A stretch of 64,000 bases of DNA. It comes from Lelliottia jeotgali. GTDB taxonomy: Bacteria > Pseudomonadota > Gammaproteobacteria > Enterobacterales > Enterobacteriaceae. How positions within the stretch are numbered: position 1 is the first letter of the stretch; each line of letters opens with the position of its first letter. The DNA lies in assembly GCA_002271215.1 (NCBI GenBank), contig CP018628.1:3596001-3660000 (forward strand), read 5' to 3'. A program made the position numbers and the translations under genes. Of this stretch, positions 9,080-16,608 are shown piece by piece. A model generated the notes under the pieces. That model saw nothing but the letters and a program-made list of their open reading frames with translations, searched no databases and was not told the origin of the DNA.

Positions 9080-10222
9080 ATGCCCTGGGATGCGAGAGAT
9101 ACCATGTCATTACGTACCGAGTTTGTTCTGTTCGCCTCGCAAGACGGGGCGAACATCCGTTCTCTTTGCCGTCACTACGGCATTTCGCCCGCTACTGGCT
9201 ACAAGTGGCTCGCCCGCTGGTCTGAACACGGCGCTGCCGGCCTGGCTGACCGCTCCCGCGTGCCTCATCATTCGCCGAACCGCTCATCTGACGCCATCAC
9301 TGACCTGCTGCGCCTGGCGCATGCCCGTCATGAACGCTGGGGCGCGCGCAAGATTAAGCGCTGGCTCGAAGACCAGGGACACAGGATGCCCGCTTTCAGC
9401 ACTGTCCATAACCTGATGGCCCGTCACGGCCTGCTGCCGGGCACGACACCGGGCATTCCGGCCACCGGCAGCTTTGAGCATGACGCCCCCAACCGCCTCT
9501 GGCAGATGGACTTTAAGGGCCACTTTCCCTTTGGGGGCGGGCGCTGCCATCCACTGACCCTGCTCGACGACCACTCCCGTTTTTCCCTCTGTCTGGCGCA
9601 CTGCGACGATGAGCGGCGGGAGACCGTGCAGTCACAGCTGATTAACGTGTTCAGGCACTACGGGTTGCCGGAGCGGATGACGATGGACAACGGGGCACCG
9701 TGGGGAGACACCACCGGAGTCTGGACGGCACTGGAGTTGTGGCTGATGCGCCAGGGTATCCGGGTGGGCCACTCCCGGCCTTATCACCCGCAGACGCAGG
9801 GCAAGCTGGAGCGTTTTCACCGCAGCCTGAAGGCAGAAGTTCTGCAGGGGAAGTGGTTCGCGGACAGGGGTGAGCTGCAGCGTGCCTTTGACCACTGGCG
9901 CAACGTCTATAACCTTGAACGGCCGCACACCTCGCTGGATATGGCAGTGCCCGCTTCGCGGTATCAGCCATCAGCGCGGCAGTACAACAGTCACGCTGAA
10001 CCCCCGGAATACGACGAGGGCGTGATGGTCAGGAAAGTGGATATCAGCGGAAAGCTGAGCCTGAGAGGGGTAACGCTGAAGGCAGGAAAAGCGTTCAGGG
10101 GTGAATATGTGGGACTGAAGGAAGGGGCTGAAGATGGCTGTTATGAGGTGTGGTGGTACAGCACGAAAGTGGGGGTGATCGACCTGAAGAAAAAGTCGAT
10201 CACCATGGGTAAAGGATGTTAA
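9080..10222 (+). CDS. IS481-family DDE transposase
   Basis: A 380-residue transposase. The N-terminal winged helix-turn-helix (RSLCRHYGISPATGYKWLAR) and a second HTH region near residues 75-125 are followed by an rve integrase core. The catalytic triad is seen as MDFKG (D1), TMDNGAPW (D2) and QGKLERFHRSLK (E). The ATG at 9080 was chosen because GGAG lies 6 bases before it; a TTG four codons upstream is in frame but lacks a site. The stop falls just before the right repeat. The frame is intact, so the element is likely active or recently so. Confidence 0.92.
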   Translation: MPWDARDTMSLRTEFVLFASQDGANIRSLCRHYGISPATGYKWLARWSEHGAAGLADRSRVPHHSPNRSSDAITDLLRLAHARHERWGARKIKRWLEDQGHRMPAFSTVHNLMARHGLLPGTTPGIPATGSFEHDAPNRLWQMDFKGHFPFGGGRCHPLTLLDDHSRFSLCLAHCDDERRETVQSQLINVFRHYGLPERMTMDNGAPWGDTTGVWTALELWLMRQGIRVGHSRPYHPQTQGKLERFHRSLKAEVLQGKWFADRGELQRAFDHWRNVYNLERPHTSLDMAVPASRYQPSARQYNSHAEPPEYDEGVMVRKVDISGKLSLRGVTLKAGKAFRGEYVGLKEGAEDGCYEVWWYSTKVGVIDLKKKSITMGKGC

Positions 10223-10225
10223 ATA

Positions 10226-10275
10226 GTGTTCACCATGTCCCCGAACACCTGTCTACCATGTCCCCGGACCGTACA
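10226..10275 (-). repeat. Right inverted repeat of the IS481-family element
   Basis: Read on the minus strand it starts TGTACGGTCCGGGGACAT, identical to the left end for 18 bases, and carries a second CGGGGACATGGT unit about 32 bases in. Confidence 0.85.
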
Positions 10276-10396
10276 CTCCCACAGGGAGAGGGAACTGCAT
10301 TGTGCGGTTTTCACCCTCTCCCACAGGGAGGGGGGACTGCATTGTGCGGTTTTCACCCTCTCCCCTTTTGGGAGAGGGCCGGGGTGAGGGGAAAAT
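10276..10396. repeat. Palindromic CCCTCTCCC-type repeats (other half at 8969-8990)
   Basis: Tandem palindromic units built from CCCTCTCCC and GGGAGAGGG, with the spacer ACTGCATTGTGCGGTTTTCA present twice about 42 bases apart. The left portion, CCCTCACCCTAACCCTCTCCC, is separated from it by the IS element. The array lies between the convergent ogl and araE and ends almost at the araE stop. Related units occur at 41270 and 48589. Confidence 0.8.
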
Positions 10397-10397
10397 A

Positions 10398-11813
10398 TCA
10401 CACGCCAATATTTCTTAACTTCTCTCCCGCCATCAGCTTGCGCTCAATATGTTCCAGGGTGACGTTTTTAGTTTCAGGAATCAGCCAGAATGTGATGCCG
10501 ATAAACGCCACATTCAGCACCGTATAGAGCCAGAAAGTTCCCGCCGCGCCGATGGAGTCGAGCAGCGTCAGGAAAGTCGCGCCAATAATCATGTTCGACA
10601 CCCAGTTGGTGGTGGTCGAACAGGTGATACCAAAATCACGGCACTTCAGGGGCTGAATTTCCGAGCACAAAATCCATACCACCGGCGCGGCACTCATCGC
10701 ATAGCCCGCGATACACATCATCGTCATGCCGACGGAAAGCCACGAAAGACTGCTGGACGCCGTACCGTTATCGAACTGCATCAGGCAATAGCCGAGGATC
10801 AGCGTCCCGAGCGCCATCACGCTAAAGCCAATTTTCAGCGCCGGTTTACGCCCAGCTTTATCGACGGTAAAGACGGCGATAAAGGTAGCAAACATAAAGG
10901 TCAGGCCCACCACCAGCGTTGCGATCATCTGCTGCTCGGTGGTGGTAAATCCGGCCATTTTGAAGATGCGCGGCGCGTAATACATGATGATGTTCATCCC
11001 GGTAAACTGCTGCATTGCCTGCAACAACATGCCGAGGAACACCGCGCGGCGCACATTGCGATTGGCTTTAAACAGCGACCAGCCGCCCTGCTTCAGCTTC
11101 AGGCTTTCACGAATTTCATTGAGTTCTTCGCGGGCTTTTTCCGAGGTGTCTCGCAACATACGCAGCACCTCTTCCGCCTCGACGTGACGTCCTTTTTGCG
11201 CCAGCCAGCGCGGGCTATTCGGCAGAAAAATCACCAGCACCATCAACACGACAGCGGGCAATGCCAGCACGCCCAGCATCGCACGCCAGTTGCCGCTGTA
11301 GCTGAAATACGTATCCGACAGGAATGCCAGAACGATCCCGAGCGTCACCATCAGCTGATACATGCTAATCATTTTGCCGCGCACGTTTTCGCTCGCCATT
11401 TCTGAGAGATAAAGCGGCGCCGTGTAGGATGCAATCCCCACCGCCACACCCAACAGCACGCGGGAAAGCAGCAAGGCTTCGATGCCCGTCGCAAACGCGG
11501 AACCGAGCGAACCGGCGACAAACAGGACTGCACCGACCATCAGGCTGTATTTTCGCCCGAGCCGGAACGAGAGCCAGCCGTTGAACAGTGCGCCCAGCGC
11601 TGCGCCAAGCATCATGCTGCTCACTACCCATTCTTGCAAACGACTGCTGAGCGTAAAGTGGTCGGTAATAAACGGCAGCGCACCGGCGATCACGCCGATA
11701 TCCAGCCCAAACAGCAAACCGGCTACCGCAGCTGAAATAGAGACGAACTGGTTCATTCTGCGGGTATCGCGCAGCGCGCGGGGCATAAAGGTAGAGTCAT
11801 TAATCGAGGTCAT
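10398..11813 (-). CDS. araE: AraE, arabinose:proton symporter
   Basis: A 471-residue major-facilitator sugar porter with twelve predicted transmembrane segments. Family signatures: [17 protein letters not shown] in TM1, RLGRKYSLM loop, the PESPR-like [14 protein letters not shown] after TM6, [17 protein letters not shown] in TM7 and [13 protein letters not shown] at the C-terminus. It imports L-arabinose in the inner membrane. Length, sequence and position between ygeA and kduD all agree with E. coli AraE. The ATG follows GGAAATT. AraC-like half-sites lie upstream. Confidence 0.93.
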   Translation of the reverse strand: MTSINDSTFMPRALRDTRRMNQFVSISAAVAGLLFGLDIGVIAGALPFITDHFTLSSRLQEWVVSSMMLGAALGALFNGWLSFRLGRKYSLMVGAVLFVAGSLGSAFATGIEALLLSRVLLGVAVGIASYTAPLYLSEMASENVRGKMISMYQLMVTLGIVLAFLSDTYFSYSGNWRAMLGVLALPAVVLMVLVIFLPNSPRWLAQKGRHVEAEEVLRMLRDTSEKAREELNEIRESLKLKQGGWSLFKANRNVRRAVFLGMLLQAMQQFTGMNIIMYYAPRIFKMAGFTTTEQQMIATLVVGLTFMFATFIAVFTVDKAGRKPALKIGFSVMALGTLILGYCLMQFDNGTASSSLSWLSVGMTMMCIAGYAMSAAPVVWILCSEIQPLKCRDFGITCSTTTNWVSNMIIGATFLTLLDSIGAAGTFWLYTVLNVAFIGITFWLIPETKNVTLEHIERKLMAGEKLRNIGV

Positions 11814-12078
11814 AATTTCCTGCCTGAACAGCGAAAGACGTTGTATGAAATTACGAGAAACCCAGAGAAAGTGTCAGGCTGTAAAACGCGAAGTTATGGA
11901 TTATTTGGCTGGGCAGCAACGTTCTGTGATGGACATTACAATTTCAACTCAGAGTAAATAATCACCATTTATTGTTAATGCGTTAATTTATAAGCCATAA
12001 AGTTGTGATGCATATCCATGCTGGCTTTTCACTATGGATTTTATGACTTTATGAATATGGACAAGGCGATTTTGAGCC
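11814..12078 (-). promoter_or_regulatory. araE control region with AraC-like half-sites
   Basis: Upstream of araE, TATGGATTATTTGGCTG (11895-11911) resembles the inverted AraC half-site (AGCATTTTTATCCATA). A second TATGGATTTTATGAC lies near 12033-12047, followed by TATGAATATGGAC. This suits arabinose induction of araE. The rest of the region to the kduD terminator holds no gene. Confidence 0.5.
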
Positions 12079-12110
12079 AAAAAAAACCTCTGCACCAGGC
12101 AGAGGTTTCT
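12079..12110 (-). terminator. Terminator of the kduI-kduD operon
   Basis: Perfect 10-base stem AAACCTCTGC / GCAGAGGTTT with a 5-base loop; on the minus strand it ends in a run of T. Confidence 0.88.
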
Positions 12111-12124
12111 TCAAAGGGCGTGAA

Positions 12125-12886
12125 TTAACGCGCCAGCCAGCCGCCATCGACCGCAACGGTGTAGCCGTTGATGTAGTCAGATGCCGGAGAAGCCAGGAAC
12201 ACAATCGGCCCCATCAGATCGCTTGGCAGACCCCAGCGACCCGCCGGGATGCGATCCAGAATTTCCGCGCTACGCGCTTCGTCCGCACGCAGCTGCTGGG
12301 TGTTGTTGGTCGCCATGTAGCCCGGCGCAATCGCGTTGACGTTGATATTGTGCTTGGCCCACTCGTTCGCCAGCAGACGGGTCACGCCCATCACTGCACT
12401 TTTTGATGCAGTGTAAGACGGTACGCGGATGCCGCCCTGGAAGGAGAGCATCGACGCGATATTAATGATCTTGCCGCCGTTACCCTGGGCGATAAAGTGC
12501 TTCGCCGCCGCCTGAGACATGAAGAACACGCTCTTAATGTTCAGGTTCATTACGTCGTCCCAGTCGCGCTCGCTGAAGTTGATCGCGTCTTCGCGACGAA
12601 TCAGACCCGCGTTGTTAACCAGCACATCGATATGACCAAATTCTGCCACAGCGCGGTCCAGCAATTCAGGGATCACATCGATTTTACGCAGGTCAGCGGT
12701 CAGGCTCAGGAAGCGACGGCCCAGCGCGGTGACGCGCTCGATGGTTTCAGTAGGTTCAACAATGTTGATCCCGACGATGTCGCAGCCCGCTTCCGCGAGA
12801 CCCAGCGCCATACCCTGGCCCAGACCGGTGTCACACCCAGTGACGACCGCTACTTTACCCTGCAGAGAAAATGAATCCAGAATCAT
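12125..12886 (-). CDS. kduD: KduD, 2-dehydro-3-deoxy-D-gluconate 5-dehydrogenase
   Basis: A 253-residue short-chain dehydrogenase. The nucleotide-binding motif TGCDTGLGQGMA is at about residues 16-27, NNAG near residue 91, the catalytic Ser in ASMLSFQG and YTASKSA as the YxxxK pair. It reduces 2,5-diketo-3-deoxygluconate to 2-keto-3-deoxygluconate in the cytosol, the last pectin-specific step before KdgK and KdgA. It follows kduI by 63 bases on the same strand. Sequence, length and synteny match E. coli KduD. Confidence 0.94.
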   Translation of the reverse strand: MILDSFSLQGKVAVVTGCDTGLGQGMALGLAEAGCDIVGINIVEPTETIERVTALGRRFLSLTADLRKIDVIPELLDRAVAEFGHIDVLVNNAGLIRREDAINFSERDWDDVMNLNIKSVFFMSQAAAKHFIAQGNGGKIINIASMLSFQGGIRVPSYTASKSAVMGVTRLLANEWAKHNINVNAIAPGYMATNNTQQLRADEARSAEILDRIPAGRWGLPSDLMGPIVFLASPASDYINGYTVAVDGGWLAR

Positions 12887-12949
12887 GTTTGTTCCTTAAT
12901 CTTTCAGAGCCTGTCACGAACAGGCAGGTTTATGCTCAACTGCCCGCGA

Positions 12950-13786
12950 CTAGCGCAGATCCTTAACAGCGACGTGGTCCATATCATCGAAGACCTGGTT
13001 TTCACCGACCATACCCCAAATGAAGGTATAGGCTTTGGTACCAACACCGGAGTGAATGGACCAGCTTGGCGAAATGACCGCCTGCTCGTTTTGCATCACG
13101 ATATGGCGCGTCTCTTGCGGCTGCCCCATCATGTGAAACACGCAGGCGTCTTCGTCCATATTGAAATAGAAGTACACTTCCATGCGGCGCTCATGGGTAT
13201 GGCACGGCATGGTGTTCCACAGATTGCCCGGGTCGAGTTCGGTCAGGCCCATGCTGAGCTGGCAGGTTTCCAGTACATCGGGAACGAAGTATTTGTTGAT
13301 GGTGCGGCGGTTACTGGTGAGATTGTCACCCAGGGTGACCGGCGCGACGTCCGCAGGCGTCACTTTTTTGGTCGGATAAGCGGTATGAGCCGGGGCGCAG
13401 TTGTAGTAAAACTTCGCCGGCTTGCTGCTATCAATGCTGGCGAACACCACTTCCTGCGCGCCTTTTCCGACATACAGCGCATCGCGGTGGCCAATTTCAA
13501 AACACTGGCCGTCAACCGTAATCGTGCCTGGTCCGCCGATGTTAATCACACCCAGCTCGCGACGCTCCAGGAAATAGCTCACGCCCAACTGTTTGCCCAC
13601 TTCGCCGCCCACGGAGACGGTTTTGCTGGCTGGCATAATGCCGCCGACGATGATGCGGTCGATGTGGCTGTACACCATGGTGTACTCATCAGCAACAAAC
13701 ACCTTCTCAACTAAAAACTCATCGCGCAGCCCCTGAGTATCCAGTGTTTTAGCGTGCGCGCTGTGGATGCTTTGTCTGACGTCCAC
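12950..13786 (-). CDS. kduI: KduI, 5-keto-4-deoxyuronate isomerase
   Basis: A 278-residue cupin-type isomerase converting 5-keto-4-deoxyuronate to 2,5-diketo-3-deoxygluconate. The zinc ligands known from E. coli KduI are in [16 protein letters not shown] (two His and Glu) with the last His in the [10 protein letters not shown] region. The GTG at 13786 was chosen: GGAGGTAAAT directly precedes it and the protein then starts at the family position ([13 protein letters not shown]). The 25-codon longer reading frame upstream has no site and overlaps a KdgR-like box. First gene of kduI-kduD. Confidence 0.94.
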   Translation of the reverse strand: MDVRQSIHSAHAKTLDTQGLRDEFLVEKVFVADEYTMVYSHIDRIIVGGIMPASKTVSVGGEVGKQLGVSYFLERRELGVINIGGPGTITVDGQCFEIGHRDALYVGKGAQEVVFASIDSSKPAKFYYNCAPAHTAYPTKKVTPADVAPVTLGDNLTSNRRTINKYFVPDVLETCQLSMGLTELDPGNLWNTMPCHTHERRMEVYFYFNMDEDACVFHMMGQPQETRHIVMQNEQAVISPSWSIHSGVGTKAYTFIWGMVGENQVFDDMDHVAVKDLR

Positions 13787-13828
13787 ATTTACCTCCAGAA
13801 TTGATCGTGCCCGAGGGCCAGGATATTT

Positions 13829-13848
13829 AACGAAACAACGTTCCGTTT
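13829..13848 (-). promoter_or_regulatory. KdgR-like operator, kduI-proximal
   Basis: AACGAAACAACGTTCCGTTT, a near-palindrome of the GAAAC-n-n-CGTTTC type, 43 bases before the kduI start. Confidence 0.6.
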
Positions 13849-13894
13849 TCTCGATGGGCACATAGTATCCGCTGCGAAATGGGTTTTCAATTAC

Positions 13895-13914
13895 ATTTAA
13901 AACGTTGTTTCACT
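13895..13914. promoter_or_regulatory. KdgR-like operator in the kduI/ogl divergent region
   Basis: ATTTAAAACGTTGTTTCACT, nearly the same as the kdgF box. It lies in the 417-base region 13787-14203 between divergent kduI and ogl, which contains three such boxes, an AT-rich stretch (about 14000-14080) likely to hold promoters, and no gene. Confidence 0.65.
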
Positions 13915-14140
13915 TTTTCTGCATCTTAATGACAGAAGTGTAGTTTGGATCACGATTGTTGAGAGTTGACGCCGCCGCAAAGGGTAAAGAAGAGAAAACA
14001 GCGCAGAACATTTATCATAGTAAACAATAAATTATAAAACCTTTAAGTTTTGACAGCAGAGAAAACATTCGCGGTTAAAAATCAAAGATAATCATCACTC
14101 CGGACAATTAATCTTACAAAGTGCGCCATCAGTCACACAC

Positions 14141-14160
14141 ATTGAAACGATGTTTTGATA
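14141..14160 (+). promoter_or_regulatory. KdgR-like operator before the second ogl
   Basis: ATTGAAACGATGTTTTGATA, GAAAC-n-n-TGTTTT core, 43 bases before the ogl ATG. Confidence 0.65.
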
Positions 14161-14203
14161 ATTTATCACTCAGTTTTTAACTTATCTCATCAAGGAGCGC
14201 ATT

Positions 14204-15379
14204 ATGGCTAAAGGTATGCGGGTCAAGCTGAATTATGACGTCAGCCGCGATCCGGATACAGGCGTGGAAATTACCCGCCTGACCCCACCGGAAGTAACGT
14301 GTCACCGTAACTACTTTTATCAGAAGTGCTTCTTTAATGATGGCAGTCACCTGCTCTTTGCTGGGGAGTTCGACGGCAACTGGAACTACTACCTGCTGGA
14401 TCTGAAAAAAGCCGAAGCGGTGCAGTTGACGGAAGGCGCGGGTGACAACACCTTTGGCGGTTTTCTGTCGCCGGACGATAAGTCCCTCTACTATGTCAAA
14501 AACGATCGTACTCTGCTGGAAGTGAATCTCGAGACGCTGGTCGAGCGCGAAGTTTATCGCGTCTCTGACGAATGGGTCGGGTACGGTACATGGGTCGCCA
14601 ACAGCGATTGCACCAAACTGGTGGGAATTGAAATCGCAAAAAGTGACTGGACGCCGCTGAACGACTGGAAGATTTTCCATGACTTCTTCCATAAAGGGCC
14701 GCATTGCCGCCTGCTGCGCGTAGATCTGAAAACCGGCGCAAGCGCGACCATTCATGAAGAGAAAAACTGGCTCGGCCACCCGATTTATCGTCCATTCGAC
14801 GACAATACCGTCGCCTTCTGCCACGAAGGACCGCACGATCTGGTTGATGCGCGAATGTGGATGGTGAACGAAGACGGTAGTCATGTGCGCAAAGTGAAAG
14901 AGCACGCCGAGGGCGAAAGCTGCACACACGAGTTCTGGGTGCCAAACGGCTCCGCACTGGTGTATGTCTCTTATCTTAAAGGCCAACAGGGCCGCACCAT
15001 TTACAGCTTCAACCCGGATACCGGGATCAACGAAGCGGTGATGCAAATGCCAGCGTGTTCGCATTTGATGAGCAACTTCGACGGCACTCTGTTTGTCGGC
15101 GACGGTTCGGGTACGCCGGTGGACGTAAAAGACACCAGCGGGTATACGATCGATAACGATCCTTACCTGTACGCCTTTGATGTGGCGAAAAAAGCGCACT
15201 TCCGTATCGCCCGCCATGATACTTCCTGGGCTACTGTGGCAAACAGCCGCCAGGTAACCCATCCGCATCCATCCTTTACCCCGGATGATAAAGCGGTTCT
15301 GTTCAGTTCGGATAAAGACGGCAAACCGGCTCTCTATATCGCGAAACTCCCCGAGCAACCTGTAATGTTGCAAGCATGA
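14204..15379 (+). CDS. ogl: Oligogalacturonide lyase, second (full-length) copy
   Basis: A 391-residue cytosolic lyase of polysaccharide lyase family 22 that cuts unsaturated and saturated digalacturonates into monomers. The N-terminal motif TCHRNYFYQKCF, the catalytic-site loop GHPIYRPFDD, FCHEGPHDLVDARMW, the metal-ligand segment PACSHLMSN and RQVTHPHPSF are all present. It has an intact C-terminus (SSDKDGKPALYIAKL), unlike the copy at 7825. ATG follows AAGGAG. It has its own KdgR box and terminator, so it is a single-gene unit divergent from kduI. The copies are clearly related but differ enough not to be a recent duplication. Confidence 0.93.
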   Translation: MAKGMRVKLNYDVSRDPDTGVEITRLTPPEVTCHRNYFYQKCFFNDGSHLLFAGEFDGNWNYYLLDLKKAEAVQLTEGAGDNTFGGFLSPDDKSLYYVKNDRTLLEVNLETLVEREVYRVSDEWVGYGTWVANSDCTKLVGIEIAKSDWTPLNDWKIFHDFFHKGPHCRLLRVDLKTGASATIHEEKNWLGHPIYRPFDDNTVAFCHEGPHDLVDARMWMVNEDGSHVRKVKEHAEGESCTHEFWVPNGSALVYVSYLKGQQGRTIYSFNPDTGINEAVMQMPACSHLMSNFDGTLFVGDGSGTPVDVKDTSGYTIDNDPYLYAFDVAKKAHFRIARHDTSWATVANSRQVTHPHPSFTPDDKAVLFSSDKDGKPALYIAKLPEQPVMLQA

Positions 15380-15407
15380 TTTAGTTAGTGTTTCTGTAAC
15401 TGGCCTT

Positions 15408-15433
15408 GCCCTCCTCCTGGAGGGCTTTTTTTT
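15408..15433 (+). terminator. Terminator after the second ogl
   Basis: Perfect stem GCCCTCC / GGAGGGC with loop TCCT followed by eight T. Confidence 0.92.
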
Positions 15434-15446
15434 GGCGAATTTGACT

Positions 15447-15525
15447 TGTTTTGTAGGCCCGATAAGCGAAGCGCCATCGGGCGCTTTTGCCGGGCGGCGC
15501 TGCGCTTGCACCGGCCTACAAAACA
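15447..15525. repeat. REP/BIME palindromic unit
   Basis: Outer arms TGTTTTGTAGGCCCG and its inverted partner CCGGCCTACAAAACA enclose two GC-rich inner palindromes (GCGCCATCGGGCGC and the GCCGGGCGGCGC unit). This is the usual enterobacterial REP arrangement between convergent genes. Confidence 0.85.
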
Positions 15526-15540
15526 GGTTTGATATGAACG

Positions 15541-15572
15541 AAAAAAACCGGCTCACAATGGAGCCGGCTTTT
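15541..15572 (-). terminator. Terminator after kdgM
   Basis: Stem CCGGCTC / GAGCCGG with a 6-base loop; on the minus strand it is followed by six T. Confidence 0.9.
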
Positions 15573-15597
15573 TCCCGGAGGTACTGCTTATTATTTT

Positions 15598-16281
15598 TTA
15601 GAAGGAATACGCCACACCTAAACGGAAACGGGTCTGACGCTCGTCGGTATCTTTCACGCCCACGTTGCCCACTTCCACATACGGTGCCCAGTTTTTATCC
15701 CATTTGTAGGCCAGTTTGGCATTATATTCGTTGGAATAATCTTTATTATTATTACGAATCATCCCTTCTGAACTCTTCGCATAAACATAATTCAGCTCGG
15801 TACGGAAATCACCCATCACCCAGCCTACCCACGCATCGCCACGGTTGACTTTATCGTCATCTTTATTTGAGCTTGATGGGTAGCGGGTATATTCATAACG
15901 ATAACGGGCGGCGACATAGAAGCCACTGTCGAAGCTATATTGCAAATGAAGATTCGGTTTATAAATGGTACGACTGTCATTACTTTCGATGGTAAAGGCT
16001 GGTGTTAACGCAATATTGTCAGTGGCTTTCCAGCGCCAGCTAATCTGGTCTTCATGGCCGTTTCCGACGACATCAGCAAACGGCTGATCCTGTTTATCGC
16101 CACCTGATTTCCATTTCGCTTCAACGGAGAACCCTAAGCCATTGGCGAAGCGGTGTGACACGGATACACGGTCGGCGTTAGAGCCGCTGTCGATGTATTC
16201 ATGACGTAAGTCAACGGTAACAGCCTGAGCTGCAAAAGACGCACCAACGAGAGAAGCAAGGACCAGAGATTTCTTAAACAT
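15598..16281 (-). CDS. kdgM: KdgM-family oligogalacturonate-specific outer-membrane porin
   Basis: A 227-residue porin with a signal peptide (MFKKSLVLASLVGASFAAQA, cleavage before VTVDLRHEY). The mature part consists of alternating beta-strand segments and ends in RFRLGVAYSF with a C-terminal Phe, the outer-membrane insertion signal. KdgM porins form 12-strand monomeric channels for acidic oligosaccharides. ATG 16281 starts the signal peptide; the longer frame upstream crosses the operators and was rejected. Two KdgR-like boxes lie immediately upstream. The protein could also be named NanC-like, but the pectin context favours KdgM. Confidence 0.9.
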   Translation of the reverse strand: MFKKSLVLASLVGASFAAQAVTVDLRHEYIDSGSNADRVSVSHRFANGLGFSVEAKWKSGGDKQDQPFADVVGNGHEDQISWRWKATDNIALTPAFTIESNDSRTIYKPNLHLQYSFDSGFYVAARYRYEYTRYPSSSNKDDDKVNRGDAWVGWVMGDFRTELNYVYAKSSEGMIRNNNKDYSNEYNAKLAYKWDKNWAPYVEVGNVGVKDTDERQTRFRLGVAYSF

Positions 16282-16298
16282 GCAAAAACCCTCAAGTA

Positions 16299-16318
16299 AA
16301 TAAAATGATGTTTCGTTT
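16299..16318 (-). promoter_or_regulatory. KdgR-like operator of kdgM, proximal
   Basis: AATAAAATGATGTTTCGTTT lies 18 bases before the kdgM ATG and would block initiation. It is part of the 326-base intergenic region 16282-16608, which otherwise holds only AT-rich promoter-like sequence and the yqeF terminator. Confidence 0.6.
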
Positions 16319-16320
16319 TT

Positions 16321-16340
16321 ATGAAATTGCATTTTATTTT
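16321..16340 (-). promoter_or_regulatory. Second KdgR-like operator of kdgM
   Basis: ATGAAATTGCATTTTATTTT is a partial palindrome of the same pattern placed directly after the first box, suggesting tandem repressor sites. Confidence 0.5.
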
Positions 16341-16558
16341 TTAGCTAACGATATTTTAGTGATCGAGATCGTAATTATTTGTTTCACTTTTTTTGGCAAA
16401 GATCGACGTGACACCCATCAACAAACGCAGGGCATTAAAAGGGAATTTCAGGTTTAAGATCACATAAAGAGGGTATTTGATCAGAACACGAAGTTTTTGG
16501 ATTTAACTGGAGCCTTTAGAATCATCTGATAAGCGTAAAAATAGATTTCAGACAGATA

Positions 16559-16586
16559 CAAAAAAGCCTCCAATAAGGAGGCTTTG
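16559..16586 (-). terminator. Terminator after yqeF
   Basis: Perfect 9-base stem AAAGCCTCC / GGAGGCTTT, loop of 5; the minus strand ends in six or more T. Confidence 0.92.
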
Positions 16587-16608
16587 TAAAAATGTTATTT
16601 TTTGCGGA

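Larger units (their letters stand above)
8991..10275 (+). mobile_element. IS481-family insertion sequence, complete, 1285 bp
   Basis: Both ends begin TGTACGGTCCGGGGACAT read inward, with TGT termini. Each end carries two copies of a CGGGGACAT-n-n-T-n-n-ACA unit, probably two transposase-binding sites. The direct flank CTCCC is present on both sides (8986-8990 and 10276-10280), a 5-base target duplication. One DDE transposase gene fills the element. Removing the element and one CTCCC restores CCCTCTCCCACAGGGAGAGG, the core of a palindromic repeat, so the insertion is in the repeat loop region and does not break a gene. Confidence 0.9.

Noticed and set aside
10278..10396. Possible CRISPR-like array (42-base periodic repeats)
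   Set aside because: Only about two units, self-complementary, with no unique spacers and no cas genes; it is a palindromic repeat cluster.
10449..11405. 318-codon open frame opposite araE
   Set aside because: Shadow of araE, rich in His/Arg/Gln as expected for antisense translation of a GC-rich membrane protein gene.
14177..15556. 459-codon open frame on the minus strand opposite ogl
   Set aside because: It is the antisense shadow of a well-supported ogl gene; it has no ribosome-binding site and reads through the ogl terminator and repeat.
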